NCBI GenBank assembly: GCA_965601455.1
Contig: OZ271831.1
Span: 806,001-870,000 of the forward strand
DNA: 64,000 nucleotides
Direction of reading: 5' to 3'
DNA from: JANQEU01 sp965601455
GTDB lineage: Bacteria > Bacteroidota > Bacteroidia > Cytophagales > Cyclobacteriaceae
Both the position numbers and the translations under genes were made by a program. Under the pieces are notes generated by a model that worked only from the letters and a program-made list of their open reading frames with translations, ran no database searches and was not told the DNA's origin. Shown here in pieces: positions 21,437 to 30,046 of this stretch. Each line of letters begins with the position of its first letter. Position 1 is the stretch's first letter.

Positions 21437-21961
21437 ATGGAAGAAGAAGCACAAAACACAGTGACAACACGCAGTATTGGTTTCAAGTGGGGTATCATCG
21501 CCGGACTAGTTGGTATAATACTATTTCTACTACTTGATTTCACCGGACAATCAAACGGTCCATTGCGGTGGGTTGGAATCCTGGTTACTGCGGTTTTAAT
21601 CTATCTGGCACACAAGGCTTTTAAAGACGAAGGTGATGGCTTTATGTCATATGGTCAGGGAGTAGGTATTGGATGGTGGTTATCCTTGATAAGTGCTGCT
21701 CTTTCGTCATTATTTACCTACATCTACGTCAAATTCATTAATCCCAGCTATATGGATTTTATTAAGGACGAGCAAATAAGATCAATGGAGGAGCAGGGAA
21801 TGTCGCCTGATGAAATAGATCGAGCAATGGAATTTGCAGCCGTCTTCTCAACTCCTGAGGCAATTTTTGGATTTGGATTGGTTTTTGGTATTCTATTCGG
21901 CGTCATTATCGCACTGGTTGTCTCTGCAATCACGAAGAACGAGAATCCGGAATTTGTTTAA
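21437..21961 (+). CDS. DUF4199 family membrane protein
   Basis: A 174-residue protein with about four transmembrane segments (about 17-34, 44-60, 72-96 and 140-165). The central FKDEGDGFMSYGQGVGIGWWLSLISA stretch is the typical DUF4199 signature. The loop between helices 3 and 4 is acidic and contains MSPDEIDRAMEF, a short amphipathic helix seen in family members. It is the second of two adjacent paralogues and lies directly before a glycosyltransferase, a linkage I recall from Bacteroidota genomes. Biochemical function is unknown. Confidence 0.85.
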   Translation: MEEEAQNTVTTRSIGFKWGIIAGLVGIILFLLLDFTGQSNGPLRWVGILVTAVLIYLAHKAFKDEGDGFMSYGQGVGIGWWLSLISAALSSLFTYIYVKFINPSYMDFIKDEQIRSMEEQGMSPDEIDRAMEFAAVFSTPEAIFGFGLVFGILFGVIIALVVSAITKNENPEFV

Positions 21962-21966
21962 TAGCA

Positions 21967-22935
21967 TTGGTTAGTAACAATAGTCTTCAATTAAGCCTTG
22001 TCATTCCTGTTTACAATGAGGAAGAGTCCATCGGGGAGTTAAAAGATTGGATACTAAAAGTGATTAAGGCCCACGATATCTCGGCGGAGATCATTTTTAT
22101 TGATGATGGCAGTACCGATGGATCCTGGCAAAGGATTGCAGGTTTCTGTCAGGAAGCTCCTTTCATACGTGGCGTTCGTTTTAACCGTAACTATGGGAAA
22201 TCTGCCGCATTGAATACCGGCTTCAAGTGTGCCAAGGGTGAGATTGTCATCACCATGGATGCCGATTTACAGGATAGTCCCGATGAAATCCCTGGTTTAA
22301 TGGAATTGATCCGGAAAGAGGGTTATCATCTTGTATCAGGATGGAAGAAGAAACGACATGACCCGATCGAGAAAACGATTCCAAGTAAACTATTCAATTA
22401 CGTGACCAGTGTATTTTCTGGGATAAAGCTTCATGATTTCAATTGCGGATTAAAGGCCTATAAGAGTCAGGTTGTTAAAAGTATTTCTGTTTATGGAGAA
22501 CAACATCGATACATTCCTTTATTGGCGAAGTGGTCTGGTTTCAATCAAATTGGTGAAAAAGTAGTTGAGCATCGAGCAAGAAAGTATGGACATACAAAAT
22601 ATGGACTTCGTAGATACATAACAGGGTTTCTAGACCTATTGTCCATCAGTTTTGTAACGAGGTTTGCCAAAAGTCCAATGCATTTTTTTGGCACATTAGG
22701 CACCTTATCTTTCCTGGCTGGATTTGTAATAACTGTTTATGTCATTTCCCAGAAAATGTACTTCATTTATAATGAACTTCCTGCCCGGGATATTGTGGAT
22801 CAACCCTTATTCTTCCTTGCTCTGGTGGCTCTTATAGTAGGTGTACAATTATTCTTAGCCGGATTTCTCGGAGAAGTGATCATCCAGAACAATCCAAATA
22901 AGGAAGACTATATAATATCCGAGGAGCTCAACTAA
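21967..22935 (+). CDS. Glycosyltransferase family 2, DPM1/GtrB-like
   Basis: A 322-residue GT2 enzyme of the dolichol-phosphate/undecaprenyl-phosphate sugar transferase type. The catalytic domain has LVIPVYNEEES, IDDGSTDGS, the nucleotide-sugar DxD in MDADLQDSPDE (residue 97 onward) and HRYIPLLAKWSG. Two C-terminal membrane helices (about 237-258 and 275-300) anchor it, as in GtrB. The start is TTG at 21967, because no ATG occurs in frame before the catalytic domain. It overlaps the next glycosyltransferase by one base (TAATG). The probable role is to load a lipid carrier with a sugar for envelope glycan synthesis; the sugar is unknown. Confidence 0.9.
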   Translation: MVSNNSLQLSLVIPVYNEEESIGELKDWILKVIKAHDISAEIIFIDDGSTDGSWQRIAGFCQEAPFIRGVRFNRNYGKSAALNTGFKCAKGEIVITMDADLQDSPDEIPGLMELIRKEGYHLVSGWKKKRHDPIEKTIPSKLFNYVTSVFSGIKLHDFNCGLKAYKSQVVKSISVYGEQHRYIPLLAKWSGFNQIGEKVVEHRARKYGHTKYGLRRYITGFLDLLSISFVTRFAKSPMHFFGTLGTLSFLAGFVITVYVISQKMYFIYNELPARDIVDQPLFFLALVALIVGVQLFLAGFLGEVIIQNNPNKEDYIISEELN

Positions 22936-23930
22936 TGCCGAAGTACTCCGTTATCGTTCCGGTCTATAATCGTCCGGATGAATTAAAAGAATTGTTGGGT
23001 TCATTACGGCGACAGTCCTTCACCGATTTTGAGGTTGTTGTCATTGATGATGGTTCCACCATTACCTCCGAGTTGATCGTCCGGCTATTTACAGACGAGA
23101 TGGATATACGTTATATCCATCAGGAGAATACTGGTCAAGGATTTGCAAGAAATACAGGATTTAAAGTTGCAGTTGGCGATTATTTTCTGGTTTTTGATTC
23201 AGACTGTATCCTACCAACAGGATATTTTGAAGCATTAAATGAATTTTTGGAAAAACATAATGTAGACGCTTTCGGGGGACCGGATGCCTCGCATCCTTCA
23301 TTTAATATCATTCAAAAAGCAATTAGTCAGTCAATGACAGCCTTTCTTACAACTGGCGGAATTCGAGGAAGAAAACAGCATGTAGGGAAATATCACCCTC
23401 GTAGCTTTAATATGGGATTTAGAAAAGCCGTTTATGAAAAAATCGGCGGATATAAGATTCCATTCATGGGTGAGGATATGGAGTTTAGTAGTCGAATAAT
23501 CCGGGAGGGGTATACCACTAACTTGATTCCAGAGGCATTTGTTTATCATAAACGTAGAACTGATTTCTGGAAGTTTGCTAAGCAGTTGTGGTATTTTGGA
23601 AGGGCACGCATAAATCTATCTCGGTTTTACCCGGATGAAGTCAAAATCATACATCTTTTTCCAACTGTTTTTCTAGTTGGTATTCTTTCCGGTTTGATGG
23701 CAATATTCATTTCTCTGCCGGTTGCATATCTATTTCTTGTTGCCTATTCGCTATACTTCATCTTGTTATTCTTTGAATCCTTGTTTAGCACACGTTCAAT
23801 GGCTATTTCGGTACTAGTGCCATTTGCCGGACTTATTCAATTAACCGCGTATGGGTATGGGTTTCTATACGAGTGGGTAAGAAAACTATTTGGAGTAAAT
23901 CCCAACACGAAGTACACTGAACTCTATTGA
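22935..23930 (+). CDS. Glycosyltransferase family 2, membrane anchored
   Basis: A 331-residue GT2 with an A-fold catalytic domain: YSVIVPVYNRPDEL, VIDDGST, ENTGQGFARNTGF, and the metal site FDSDC near residue 90. The acceptor-side segment GGYKIPFMGEDMEFSSRI (ED motif) is intact. Hydrophobic helices at about 238-300 indicate membrane attachment. It is coupled to the preceding GtrB-like gene and ends convergently 3 bp from a methyltransferase gene. It probably takes part in surface polysaccharide or glycan assembly; donor and acceptor are not predictable. Confidence 0.9.
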   Translation: MPKYSVIVPVYNRPDELKELLGSLRRQSFTDFEVVVIDDGSTITSELIVRLFTDEMDIRYIHQENTGQGFARNTGFKVAVGDYFLVFDSDCILPTGYFEALNEFLEKHNVDAFGGPDASHPSFNIIQKAISQSMTAFLTTGGIRGRKQHVGKYHPRSFNMGFRKAVYEKIGGYKIPFMGEDMEFSSRIIREGYTTNLIPEAFVYHKRRTDFWKFAKQLWYFGRARINLSRFYPDEVKIIHLFPTVFLVGILSGLMAIFISLPVAYLFLVAYSLYFILLFFESLFSTRSMAISVLVPFAGLIQLTAYGYGFLYEWVRKLFGVNPNTKYTELY

Positions 23931-23933
23931 CAC

Positions 23934-24701
23934 TTAAGCTGGTTTGTTGACCACAAACAGGATTTCATTTTGGGGTAAAGCATATTTCTTCATGTCAGTT
24001 TCTGGAATCTCCTCCACATAATTTTCACGAAGTTGGAAACCTACTGATCGTAATCGATCCTGATAGTCTAGCCCATATTTCCTGACATGATCATCTTGTC
24101 CAAAGAGTTCTTCTCTTTTTTTGGGATCTGAGATGCTCGGATCTTCAATAGTCTTTTCTGGTAGTGGATAAAATAGTGGTATTTGAAGTATAGCCCAACC
24201 ACCCGGAACAAGCATCCGATAAATTTCTGACATAGCCTTTATGTCATCTTCGACATGTTCAAGCACATGATTACAGAAAATGATGGTAAAACTTTCATCC
24301 TCAAAGGGTGCTTCATGCAAATCCATTTTTACATCTGCAAGGGGAGATTCAATGTCTCCTGTGGTGTATTCAAGCGTTTTGATGGCCTTGAATCTGCTAA
24401 TAAAGCAGTGTTCGGGAGCCACATGCAGCATTTTGTGTGGTGCCGTAAAAAAATCAGTCTCCCTTTTCAGGTATATCCAGATCAAGCGATGTCTCTCCAA
24501 AGAAAGGCAATTGGCACACAATGCGTTTGGTCTCGCTACTCTACCATAAGGCAGTAGCTGTCGGTAGCTGGTGGAGCAGATGGGGCATTCCACTTCATTT
24601 CCCCGATAGAAAAAAGATAGAACCCAAAGAAATGGTCTGCTTATCCTTTGCAAAACAGGCCTGGGTATTCTCTTTAAAACAAGGCTAATGATCTTCTTCA
24701 A
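23934..24701 (-). CDS. SAM-dependent methyltransferase with N-terminal zinc ribbon
   Basis: A 255-residue class I methyltransferase (type 11). An amphipathic N-terminus is followed by a four-cysteine knuckle (C39, C42, C62, C65), then a SAM-binding fold: MLHVAPEHC (motif I position, about 91-99), DLHEAPFEDESFTIIFCNHVLEHV and a GGWAILQIPL strand. The motif I glycines are replaced (HVAPE rather than DVGCG), as in related SAM enzymes that act on glycan or lipid substrates. A TATATTTG box on the minus strand at 24715-24722 gives a very short leader. The substrate is unknown. Confidence 0.87.
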   Translation of the reverse strand: MKKIISLVLKRIPRPVLQRISRPFLWVLSFFYRGNEVECPICSTSYRQLLPYGRVARPNALCANCLSLERHRLIWIYLKRETDFFTAPHKMLHVAPEHCFISRFKAIKTLEYTTGDIESPLADVKMDLHEAPFEDESFTIIFCNHVLEHVEDDIKAMSEIYRMLVPGGWAILQIPLFYPLPEKTIEDPSISDPKKREELFGQDDHVRKYGLDYQDRLRSVGFQLRENYVEEIPETDMKKYALPQNEILFVVNKPA

Positions 24702-24714
24702 ATCTGTTTTTTCG

Positions 24715-24722
24715 CAAATATA
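24715..24722 (-). promoter_or_regulatory. Bacteroidota -7 promoter box of the methyltransferase gene
   Basis: On the minus strand TATATTTG is followed by CGAAAAAAC. It ends 13 bp before the methyltransferase ATG, so the transcript would start about 7-8 bases before the start codon. No clear -33 TTTG. Confidence 0.5.
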
Positions 24723-24817
24723 TCCTTGTCCTCGCTCGTCTATCCACCAATCAACCCGAATTTTAGAATAATAAACTCAACACCAATGAGTTTTAAATTA
24801 AATTCGAGCCATTGGAT

Positions 24818-25222
24818 ATGAAGTCACTGGTCTTTGTCATCATTCTTTTCGTAGCAGCGCCCATTTTAGCACAAACACAGGATATCCAGGCTTACCTACC
24901 AACGGAAAATGTAGATAGGAAAAAAGATGGGAAAAAAGGAAAATATAGACCTGAGAAGATCACGATAAGACATATAGTCAAAAACGACCCTGGGGGATTT
25001 TTACACGGCAACCCGTGTTGGATTGAGGAAACTCGAAAAATGGGATTTGAGTACGTTGTTCAAAGGCCCGGTATTCCCGGAAGTATCAAACCATTTAAGA
25101 GAATCTGGGAAAACACTAAGACTATTACCATTCTCATTCTTACAAAAAGTCCTTTTTGGAAAACAACACTGCAAAATCGTGTGAAGGATTGCCGGAGAAA
25201 AACAGGCGATCTTGTGGGTTAA
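24818..25222 (+). CDS. Secreted basic protein, unknown function
   Basis: The start chosen is ATG at 24818 rather than TTG at 24812, because it begins a clean signal peptide (MKSLVFVIILFVAAPILAQ, cleavage expected after ILA). The mature part, about 116 residues, is rich in Lys/Arg and carries two cysteines (NPCWIEE and VKDCRRK) that could form a disulfide. It lacks recognisable domains. I recognise conserved-looking segments (NDPGGFLHGNPCWIEETRKMG) but not a family. It ends 4 bp inside the convergent DUF3052 gene. Probably a small periplasmic protein. Confidence 0.65.
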   Translation: MKSLVFVIILFVAAPILAQTQDIQAYLPTENVDRKKDGKKGKYRPEKITIRHIVKNDPGGFLHGNPCWIEETRKMGFEYVVQRPGIPGSIKPFKRIWENTKTITILILTKSPFWKTTLQNRVKDCRRKTGDLVG

Positions 25223-25629
25223 CGATCCTCTTTACGGTACATGAATTTTAGTCCGGACCAATCTACGTCTACTGCACATACTTTAACATCCACTAAACCG
25301 CCCTCGAGGCCAATTGCTCTTACGGTATTACCGTTCAGGTCTTTAGCTATAGATGAAGATGCTTTGGGCCAGGATATCCATAAAAAGCCGTTCTTCTTCA
25401 ATCTCGTTTTCAAGAAGTCCCACTTCATTTGGTAGTCTGATTCGAATTGAACAAAAAAGTGGATAAAATCCGCACTTTCTTTATCGCATGTATCAGGATC
25501 CAACAGATGTACAGGAGGAATATCTTTTAGTAGGTCGCCATAATGATCGGGTGTATCAATAAATAGGCAATGAAAACCTTCCTTAATGCCTAGCTTTTTC
25601 GTGAGACTATTTTCTGAATATCCAGCCAT
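25219..25629 (-). CDS. DUF3052 family protein
   Basis: A 136-residue cytoplasmic protein matching DUF3052: MAGYSENSLTKKLGIK at the N-terminus, LIDTPDHYGDLL, DFIHFFVQFESD and the C-terminal WISWPKASS... GLEGGLVDVKVCAVDVDWSGLKFMYR. Family members are small, widespread and without a known role; their fold has been compared with methyltransferase cores. The start overlaps the stop of the upstream J-domain gene by one base (TAATG on the minus strand), implying translational coupling and perhaps a shared function. Confidence 0.85.
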   Translation of the reverse strand: MAGYSENSLTKKLGIKEGFHCLFIDTPDHYGDLLKDIPPVHLLDPDTCDKESADFIHFFVQFESDYQMKWDFLKTRLKKNGFLWISWPKASSSIAKDLNGNTVRAIGLEGGLVDVKVCAVDVDWSGLKFMYRKEDR

Positions 25630-26807
25630 TACAAGCAGAAGTCGTAAACGGGCACTTCAGGGTCATACAATCGGGCCATGGTGAAATTATAACAAGCGTC
25701 ATCCATGTTACCCAGTTGCCTATTTCCCTCAGCAGCTATCAGATAGTTTTCTGGTCGGTTGCTCCATACACGTATGTTCCATCGAGTCGCGTCAATAGCC
25801 TTTTCGGGTTGGCCGGTTTCCAGGTACATTTCGGCTAATCCAGTATATAATTCCCAGTGTATCTCTGACAATTGATTTCCTGTAAGAGTCACTACATATG
25901 CATCCCCCCAAATCGATTGGTAGTACTGCTTAGCAACCTCATTTGCTCGTTGAAAATATCTTAAGGCCATCGGGTAATCGTTGAGTTCGTCTCTATGGAT
26001 AACTGCTAGTTGTACATAGGTCGATAAATTCCTATATCCGAGAATCAGCAATTGCATAAACACCTTTACTGATTTTTCCGGTTGATTCAATTTCAGATAG
26101 GAGATTGCAAGGTTTTCTTTTATCGATAGGGCTTTTATCTCTGTATGTGTATCCAGTAATTCAATATAGGCGATCGCATTTTCGTAGTCCGAATTCTCAA
26201 AGTATTCCACGCTTTGCCTTTCGATATCGAGAATCAGATCTTTCTTGAATTCTGCCATGTCTCTCTCAGGCTCCATAAATGTGCCCAGATCGTTTAGCAA
26301 TCGAAGAGTAGCATCCAGATTGCCTTCAGCATGTTTGCTTAATGCAGCATCGTAGACTTCTCTCCTTTCATCTAGTAGAGCCTCTAGTTTTTTCTGATCG
26401 TATAGCCCTTTAAGCCCAATTGCGGTCATCACAATTATTGCAATTACGAATGTGAATGCAAAAGCGTAAGCAGTGGCTCTTGCGTTCTCTTTCCAATCGA
26501 TTTCTCTTGGTGCGTAATTGTATTTCTTGTATTTCTTGTTTGGATCCCGTGGCGGTGGAGGTGGATGGTAGTAGGAGTCATCCGGTACAAATCCCCCGAA
26601 TTTAAGCTGTAGGTCATATCTGGCTTTTTCATAAGGATTGCTTAATACCTGGTATGCGGTATTGATTTCCTTGAATTTTTCCTCCATTTCTGAATCACCC
26701 TTATGCTTATCCGGATGATACTGGACTGCTTTCTTTTTGTAAGCAGCCCGGATTTCATCATCCGATGCACTTTCAGGTATTCCAAGGATCCAGTAATGAC
26801 TTATCAT
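25629..26807 (-). CDS. Membrane-anchored J-domain protein with TPR repeats
   Basis: A 392-residue protein with an N-terminal J-domain (1-68) bearing the DnaK-activating HPD at 31-33, a proline-rich linker (81-90), one transmembrane helix at 111-131, and a C-terminal half of helical pairs that read as TPR-like repeats (NPEKSVKVFMQLLILG, ETGQPEKAIDATRWN). J-domain cytosolic and TPR periplasmic is one topology, but the charged flank favours a single anchor. It lacks the glycine/zinc regions of DnaJ, so it is a specialised DnaK co-chaperone at the membrane. Coupled to the downstream DUF3052 gene. Confidence 0.88.
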   Translation of the reverse strand: MISHYWILGIPESASDDEIRAAYKKKAVQYHPDKHKGDSEMEEKFKEINTAYQVLSNPYEKARYDLQLKFGGFVPDDSYYHPPPPPRDPNKKYKKYNYAPREIDWKENARATAYAFAFTFVIAIIVMTAIGLKGLYDQKKLEALLDERREVYDAALSKHAEGNLDATLRLLNDLGTFMEPERDMAEFKKDLILDIERQSVEYFENSDYENAIAYIELLDTHTEIKALSIKENLAISYLKLNQPEKSVKVFMQLLILGYRNLSTYVQLAVIHRDELNDYPMALRYFQRANEVAKQYYQSIWGDAYVVTLTGNQLSEIHWELYTGLAEMYLETGQPEKAIDATRWNIRVWSNRPENYLIAAEGNRQLGNMDDACYNFTMARLYDPEVPVYDFCL

Positions 26808-26834
26808 TTCAGTTCAAACGAATTATAAAAAAAG

Positions 26835-27212
26835 CTATTGCCAGGCAATAATTCTTTGAGTCAGTGTAAATCCAACAGCTACAAAAATAAGTCCCCCAAT
26901 TACACTTGTCAATATGTAACCTAACGCAAGGAGAGATTGACCGGACTGAAAAAGCTTTAGGTTTTCCAATGAGAATGCAGAAAATGTCGTGAAGCCGCCA
27001 CAAAATCCTGGGATGAGCAACAGTCTCCAACCCATAGGTAATTTCATTGCGCAGGCTGCAAGTACGCCAATAGCAAAGGAACCAATCAGGTTTGCAAGGA
27101 AGGTTGATACTGGGAAATTTAGCTTGTATTGGACAAGGCCAAGTGTTAATCCGTATCTGGAAATACTTCCTATCATTCCACCCAAGCCGATCCAAAGTAA
27201 TTCTTTAATCAT
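26835..27212 (-). CDS. crcB: Fluoride efflux channel CrcB/Fluc
   Basis: A 125-residue, four-helix dual-topology fluoride channel that exports F- and protects against fluoride. Conserved features are GGMIGSISRY (R19), the pore Asn N41 in NLIGSFAIG, and GFCGGFTTFSAF in helix 3 with the sodium-site and phenylalanine-box residues. Family length is normal. The gene overlaps the end of acpH by 8 bp. No fluoride riboswitch was recognised upstream of the pair. Confidence 0.94.
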   Translation of the reverse strand: MIKELLWIGLGGMIGSISRYGLTLGLVQYKLNFPVSTFLANLIGSFAIGVLAACAMKLPMGWRLLLIPGFCGGFTTFSAFSLENLKLFQSGQSLLALGYILTSVIGGLIFVAVGFTLTQRIIAWQ

Positions 27213-27795
27213 TGTTTTCTTGTAAGTAGGATTTACATGATGAAATCAAGTCAGGGAAGAATTCGTTAAACTCTTCCTGGTACTTGTCATAATCTTTCTC
27301 CAGGTCTTCTTGTGCCTGATCCATTTTTGAATCGTAAGCCGTACGACGTGACATTCCAGTTAATGCTCTGCCAATCCCTTCTTTTAGTCTGTAATTAAAC
27401 AGCCAATTGTCTTTCTCCATATAGTAAAACATACGTTGAGCCCTTTCGGGAAAAATGTCTTTGTATTGGTTAGCAAATGAGTAGAAATCAAGAGTAAACT
27501 CTTCTAAATCCTCATTGGAGAAGCTGTTCCAATTCACGGCAAGAAAATGATCATAAAAGACATCAGTTATTACCGGAGAATAATGTCGATAGGTTGGTCT
27601 TAATCTCTTTTTGCTTTCTAATACTACGGGATGACTATCCGTAAACTGGTCTATATGACGATGTAAAAGAATTCCATTCTTAATTGGATCCGTGTAGTTT
27701 TCTGTTTGTTTTCCTTTCACGAAGTCCCCGATAAAATTTCCAATCGTTGTCTCCTTATTGTTGCCTGAAAGATATATGTGTGCGAGAAAATTCAA
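27205..27795 (-). CDS. acpH: ACP phosphodiesterase (AcpH-like)
   Basis: A 196-residue member of the AcpH/DUF479 family that hydrolyses the phosphopantetheine arm from acyl carrier protein. Recognisable are MNFLAHIYLSG, GNFIGDFVKG, ILLHRHIDQFTDSHP (metal-binding His/Asp), and VITDVFYDHFLA. These fit the HD-like fold reported for AcpH. It precedes crcB with an 8-bp overlap; no functional link to fluoride is evident. The family name rests on motif pattern, so substrate identity is an inference. Confidence 0.88.
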   Translation of the reverse strand: MNFLAHIYLSGNNKETTIGNFIGDFVKGKQTENYTDPIKNGILLHRHIDQFTDSHPVVLESKKRLRPTYRHYSPVITDVFYDHFLAVNWNSFSNEDLEEFTLDFYSFANQYKDIFPERAQRMFYYMEKDNWLFNYRLKEGIGRALTGMSRRTAYDSKMDQAQEDLEKDYDKYQEEFNEFFPDLISSCKSYLQENND

Positions 27796-27899
27796 TCTTT
27801 TGGAGAGTTAATTGGAGTTTTGAAAGACAAATTTCTTTTTGAAAATATTGTGTGTAATTTACTATTTGTTCGATATTCGAATCTTGCCTTGTATTAACT

Positions 27900-28292
27900 A
27901 TGTCGCGAACACACCTAAATGTACTGGTACAACTGGCCAAGGCCGATGGGGTTATCGTCCAGGATGAGATAGACCTGATCAAACAAATTGGTGCTGCTAA
28001 CGGACTTAGTTCTGCCGAAATCTCTCAGAGCTTTGAAAATCCGGAGTTAGTTGAAGATTTGGAAGACCTCAGCGATGATGAGAAATATGAATTCATTTAC
28101 AACATCGTCCAGCTTATGAAGATTGACGGTAGGTTGTACAAAGAGGAGATCAAGTTTTGCGCCAAAATGATCAGTAAACTAGGTTATCAAGAGGATGTAC
28201 TTCTTGAGTTAATGCTCAAAATCTACAGTGATCCGGAAATTTCTGCAGATAAGGCGGCATTGAAATCCACCATCCAGAAATACCTAAAATAA
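27900..28292 (+). CDS. TerB-like helical protein
   Basis: A 130-residue, all-helical acidic protein resembling TerB/DjlA N-terminal domains: two similar halves, LVQLAKADGVIVQDEIDLIKQIG at 10-32 and IVQLMKIDGRLYKEEIKFCAKMI further on, each with an A/I-D-G acidic turn that in TerB can bind divalent metal. It stands alone between acpH (divergent) and ruvC (convergent). Tellurite resistance is only a family label; real function unknown. Confidence 0.82.
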   Translation: MSRTHLNVLVQLAKADGVIVQDEIDLIKQIGAANGLSSAEISQSFENPELVEDLEDLSDDEKYEFIYNIVQLMKIDGRLYKEEIKFCAKMISKLGYQEDVLLELMLKIYSDPEISADKAALKSTIQKYLK

Positions 28293-28296
28293 CGAT

Positions 28297-28857
28297 TTAC
28301 TTAAGTCTTTGCGGATTCTCTGAGAGGAAAGCTTTCCAGCTTTTTGAATGATTCACTTTCTTACCTCCCTGATAATGATGACAAAGAGCCACTCCAAGTG
28401 CATCTGTTGCATCCAATAGTTTTGGTGCTTCCTGAATCTTAAGCAAAGTCTGGAGCATTGCGGCAACTTGTTCTTTAGATGCGTTCCCATTACCCGTAAC
28501 GGATTGTTTAACTTTTTTTGGAGCATACTCTGTTATTGGAATATTTCTGGATAAAGCAGCAGCCATGGCTACACCTTGAGCCCTTCCTAGTTTCAACATG
28601 GACTGCACATTTTTTCCAAAAAAGGGCGCTTCAAGGGCCACTTCGTCAGGAAGATAGTCGTCGATAAGGCTTATGATCCTGTCGTAGATTTTTTTCAATT
28701 TAAGTTCATGCCCCTGGTACTTGCTAAGATGGATTACACCAAATTGAATAAGCTGCACTTTTTGCCCAACTATGGAAATCAAACCGTACCCCATAATGCT
28801 GGTACCAGGATCTAGACCCAAAATGATTTTTTCCTTACCCGGTATTTTACTGCTCAC
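28297..28857 (-). CDS. ruvC: Crossover junction endodeoxyribonuclease RuvC
   Basis: RuvC resolves Holliday junctions with RuvAB. The RNase-H-like active site is seen as ILGLDPGTSIMGYG (first Asp, D16 here), EVALEAPFFGKN (Glu), and the C-terminal DATDALGVALCHH with the two last acidic residues. A GTG start at 28857 gives 186 residues, the family's usual size; the frame continues upstream to a TTG at 28890, which would add 11 residues (MNLTEYCVLCG) not typical of the family. It converges on the TerB-like gene. Confidence 0.93.
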   Translation of the reverse strand: MSSKIPGKEKIILGLDPGTSIMGYGLISIVGQKVQLIQFGVIHLSKYQGHELKLKKIYDRIISLIDDYLPDEVALEAPFFGKNVQSMLKLGRAQGVAMAAALSRNIPITEYAPKKVKQSVTGNGNASKEQVAAMLQTLLKIQEAPKLLDATDALGVALCHHYQGGKKVNHSKSWKAFLSENPQRLK

Positions 28858-28942
28858 ACCGCAAAGAACGCAGTATTCAGTCAAATTCAAAGGAGGTGGA
28901 GAAAATCAAGGACGATAGTTAGATAACTATTAAACTTGCCGA

Positions 28943-30046
28943 ATGTCAGTCTTGGTGGCCGCTACCATTTTTCATTGTACATTTTTTATAGTGCTTATCG
29001 TGTTATGGAGGCGGATTTCCACGACAGAAATGAAAGAAATTCGACTTCCGGTTTCTGTCATTGTTCCGGTAAGAAATGAAGAAAAATCAATTTCTGATCT
29101 AATTGTTAGTTTGGAAAAGCAAGAGTATCCCAGAGATCTTCTGGAGATAATAGTGATTGATGATCACTCTCAAGACCATACTGTTGAGCTAGCGAAGCGG
29201 TCAATTAGTCAATCGTCAATGCACATAAGACTATTTGAATTGCCAGCTGACCATAAAGGCAAGAAGAAGGCCTCATCCCTTGGAGTAAGTGAAGCAAAGC
29301 ACGATCTAATATTATGTACGGACGCAGATTGTCTACATCCTCCCAATTGGGTTGCCCATCATGTGAGTATGTACAGTAAAGAAGAGATTATGATGGTAAG
29401 TGGCCCCGTGAAGATTAAATCCTCCAGCTGGTTTCAACATCTACAAGCCATTGAGTTTAACGCTCTCATCGTTTACGGTGCTATTACATTATCCAGGAAA
29501 CTTCCTGGAATGTGTAACGGAGCCAACATGAGTTATCGGAAAAAAGCCTTCATTGAAGTAGGAGGATATGAGGGTAACGAGAATGTACCAACAGGTGACG
29601 ATGAGTTTCTCATGCAGAAAATATTTAAACAATTCCGCGGGGGTATCGATTTTATTAAATCTTCAGATGCAATAGTACAGACTGTGCCTAAGGAAAGCCT
29701 ATCATCCTTGATAAGCCAGCGAATTCGATGGACCAGCAAATGGAAATTTCATAAGAGTTCATTCATTAGGATTTCAGCTGTTCTGGGTTTTTTTGATTTT
29801 GTAATTGGCTTTCTGTTATTGGGTCTTCTTTTTGTTCAAGATAACCGGGTAATTATTGGTATTCTGGTGATTTCAAGGTGGGTTTCGGAATGGGTTTATT
29901 TAGTCGTTTCGGCTAGGTTTTCTAAAATCTCCGTCCCATTCTACATTTATCCAATGGTTAGTGTTATTTATCCACTCTATGCAGTGTTTTTGGGGTTTGC
30001 CAGTATTTTTGGAAATTACTCATGGAAAGGGAGGAAATACACATGA
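28943..30046 (+). CDS. Membrane glycosyltransferase family 2 with QxxRW motif
   Basis: A 367-residue integral GT2: N-terminal helix (about 4-22), catalytic domain with PVSVIVPVRNEEKSI, IDDHSQD, the DxD motif CTDADC, GANMSYRKKAF with the GDDEF acidic site, and QRIRW near residue 260, which matches the QxxRW of processive or membrane-integral GT2 enzymes. Three C-terminal helices follow (about 275-360). It heads a co-oriented series that includes a SpoIIE-type phosphatase and a polysaccharide deacetylase, hinting at an envelope or secreted glycan. Product unknown. Confidence 0.9.
   Translation: MSVLVAATIFHCTFFIVLIVLWRRISTTEMKEIRLPVSVIVPVRNEEKSISDLIVSLEKQEYPRDLLEIIVIDDHSQDHTVELAKRSISQSSMHIRLFELPADHKGKKKASSLGVSEAKHDLILCTDADCLHPPNWVAHHVSMYSKEEIMMVSGPVKIKSSSWFQHLQAIEFNALIVYGAITLSRKLPGMCNGANMSYRKKAFIEVGGYEGNENVPTGDDEFLMQKIFKQFRGGIDFIKSSDAIVQTVPKESLSSLISQRIRWTSKWKFHKSSFIRISAVLGFFDFVIGFLLLGLLFVQDNRVIIGILVISRWVSEWVYLVVSARFSKISVPFYIYPMVSVIYPLYAVFLGFASIFGNYSWKGRKYT

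Noticed and set aside
28883..28900. AGGAGGTGGA resembling a strong Shine-Dalgarno site on the plus strand
   Set aside because: No start codon follows within 5-15 bases; the next plus-strand gene begins more than 40 bp later.
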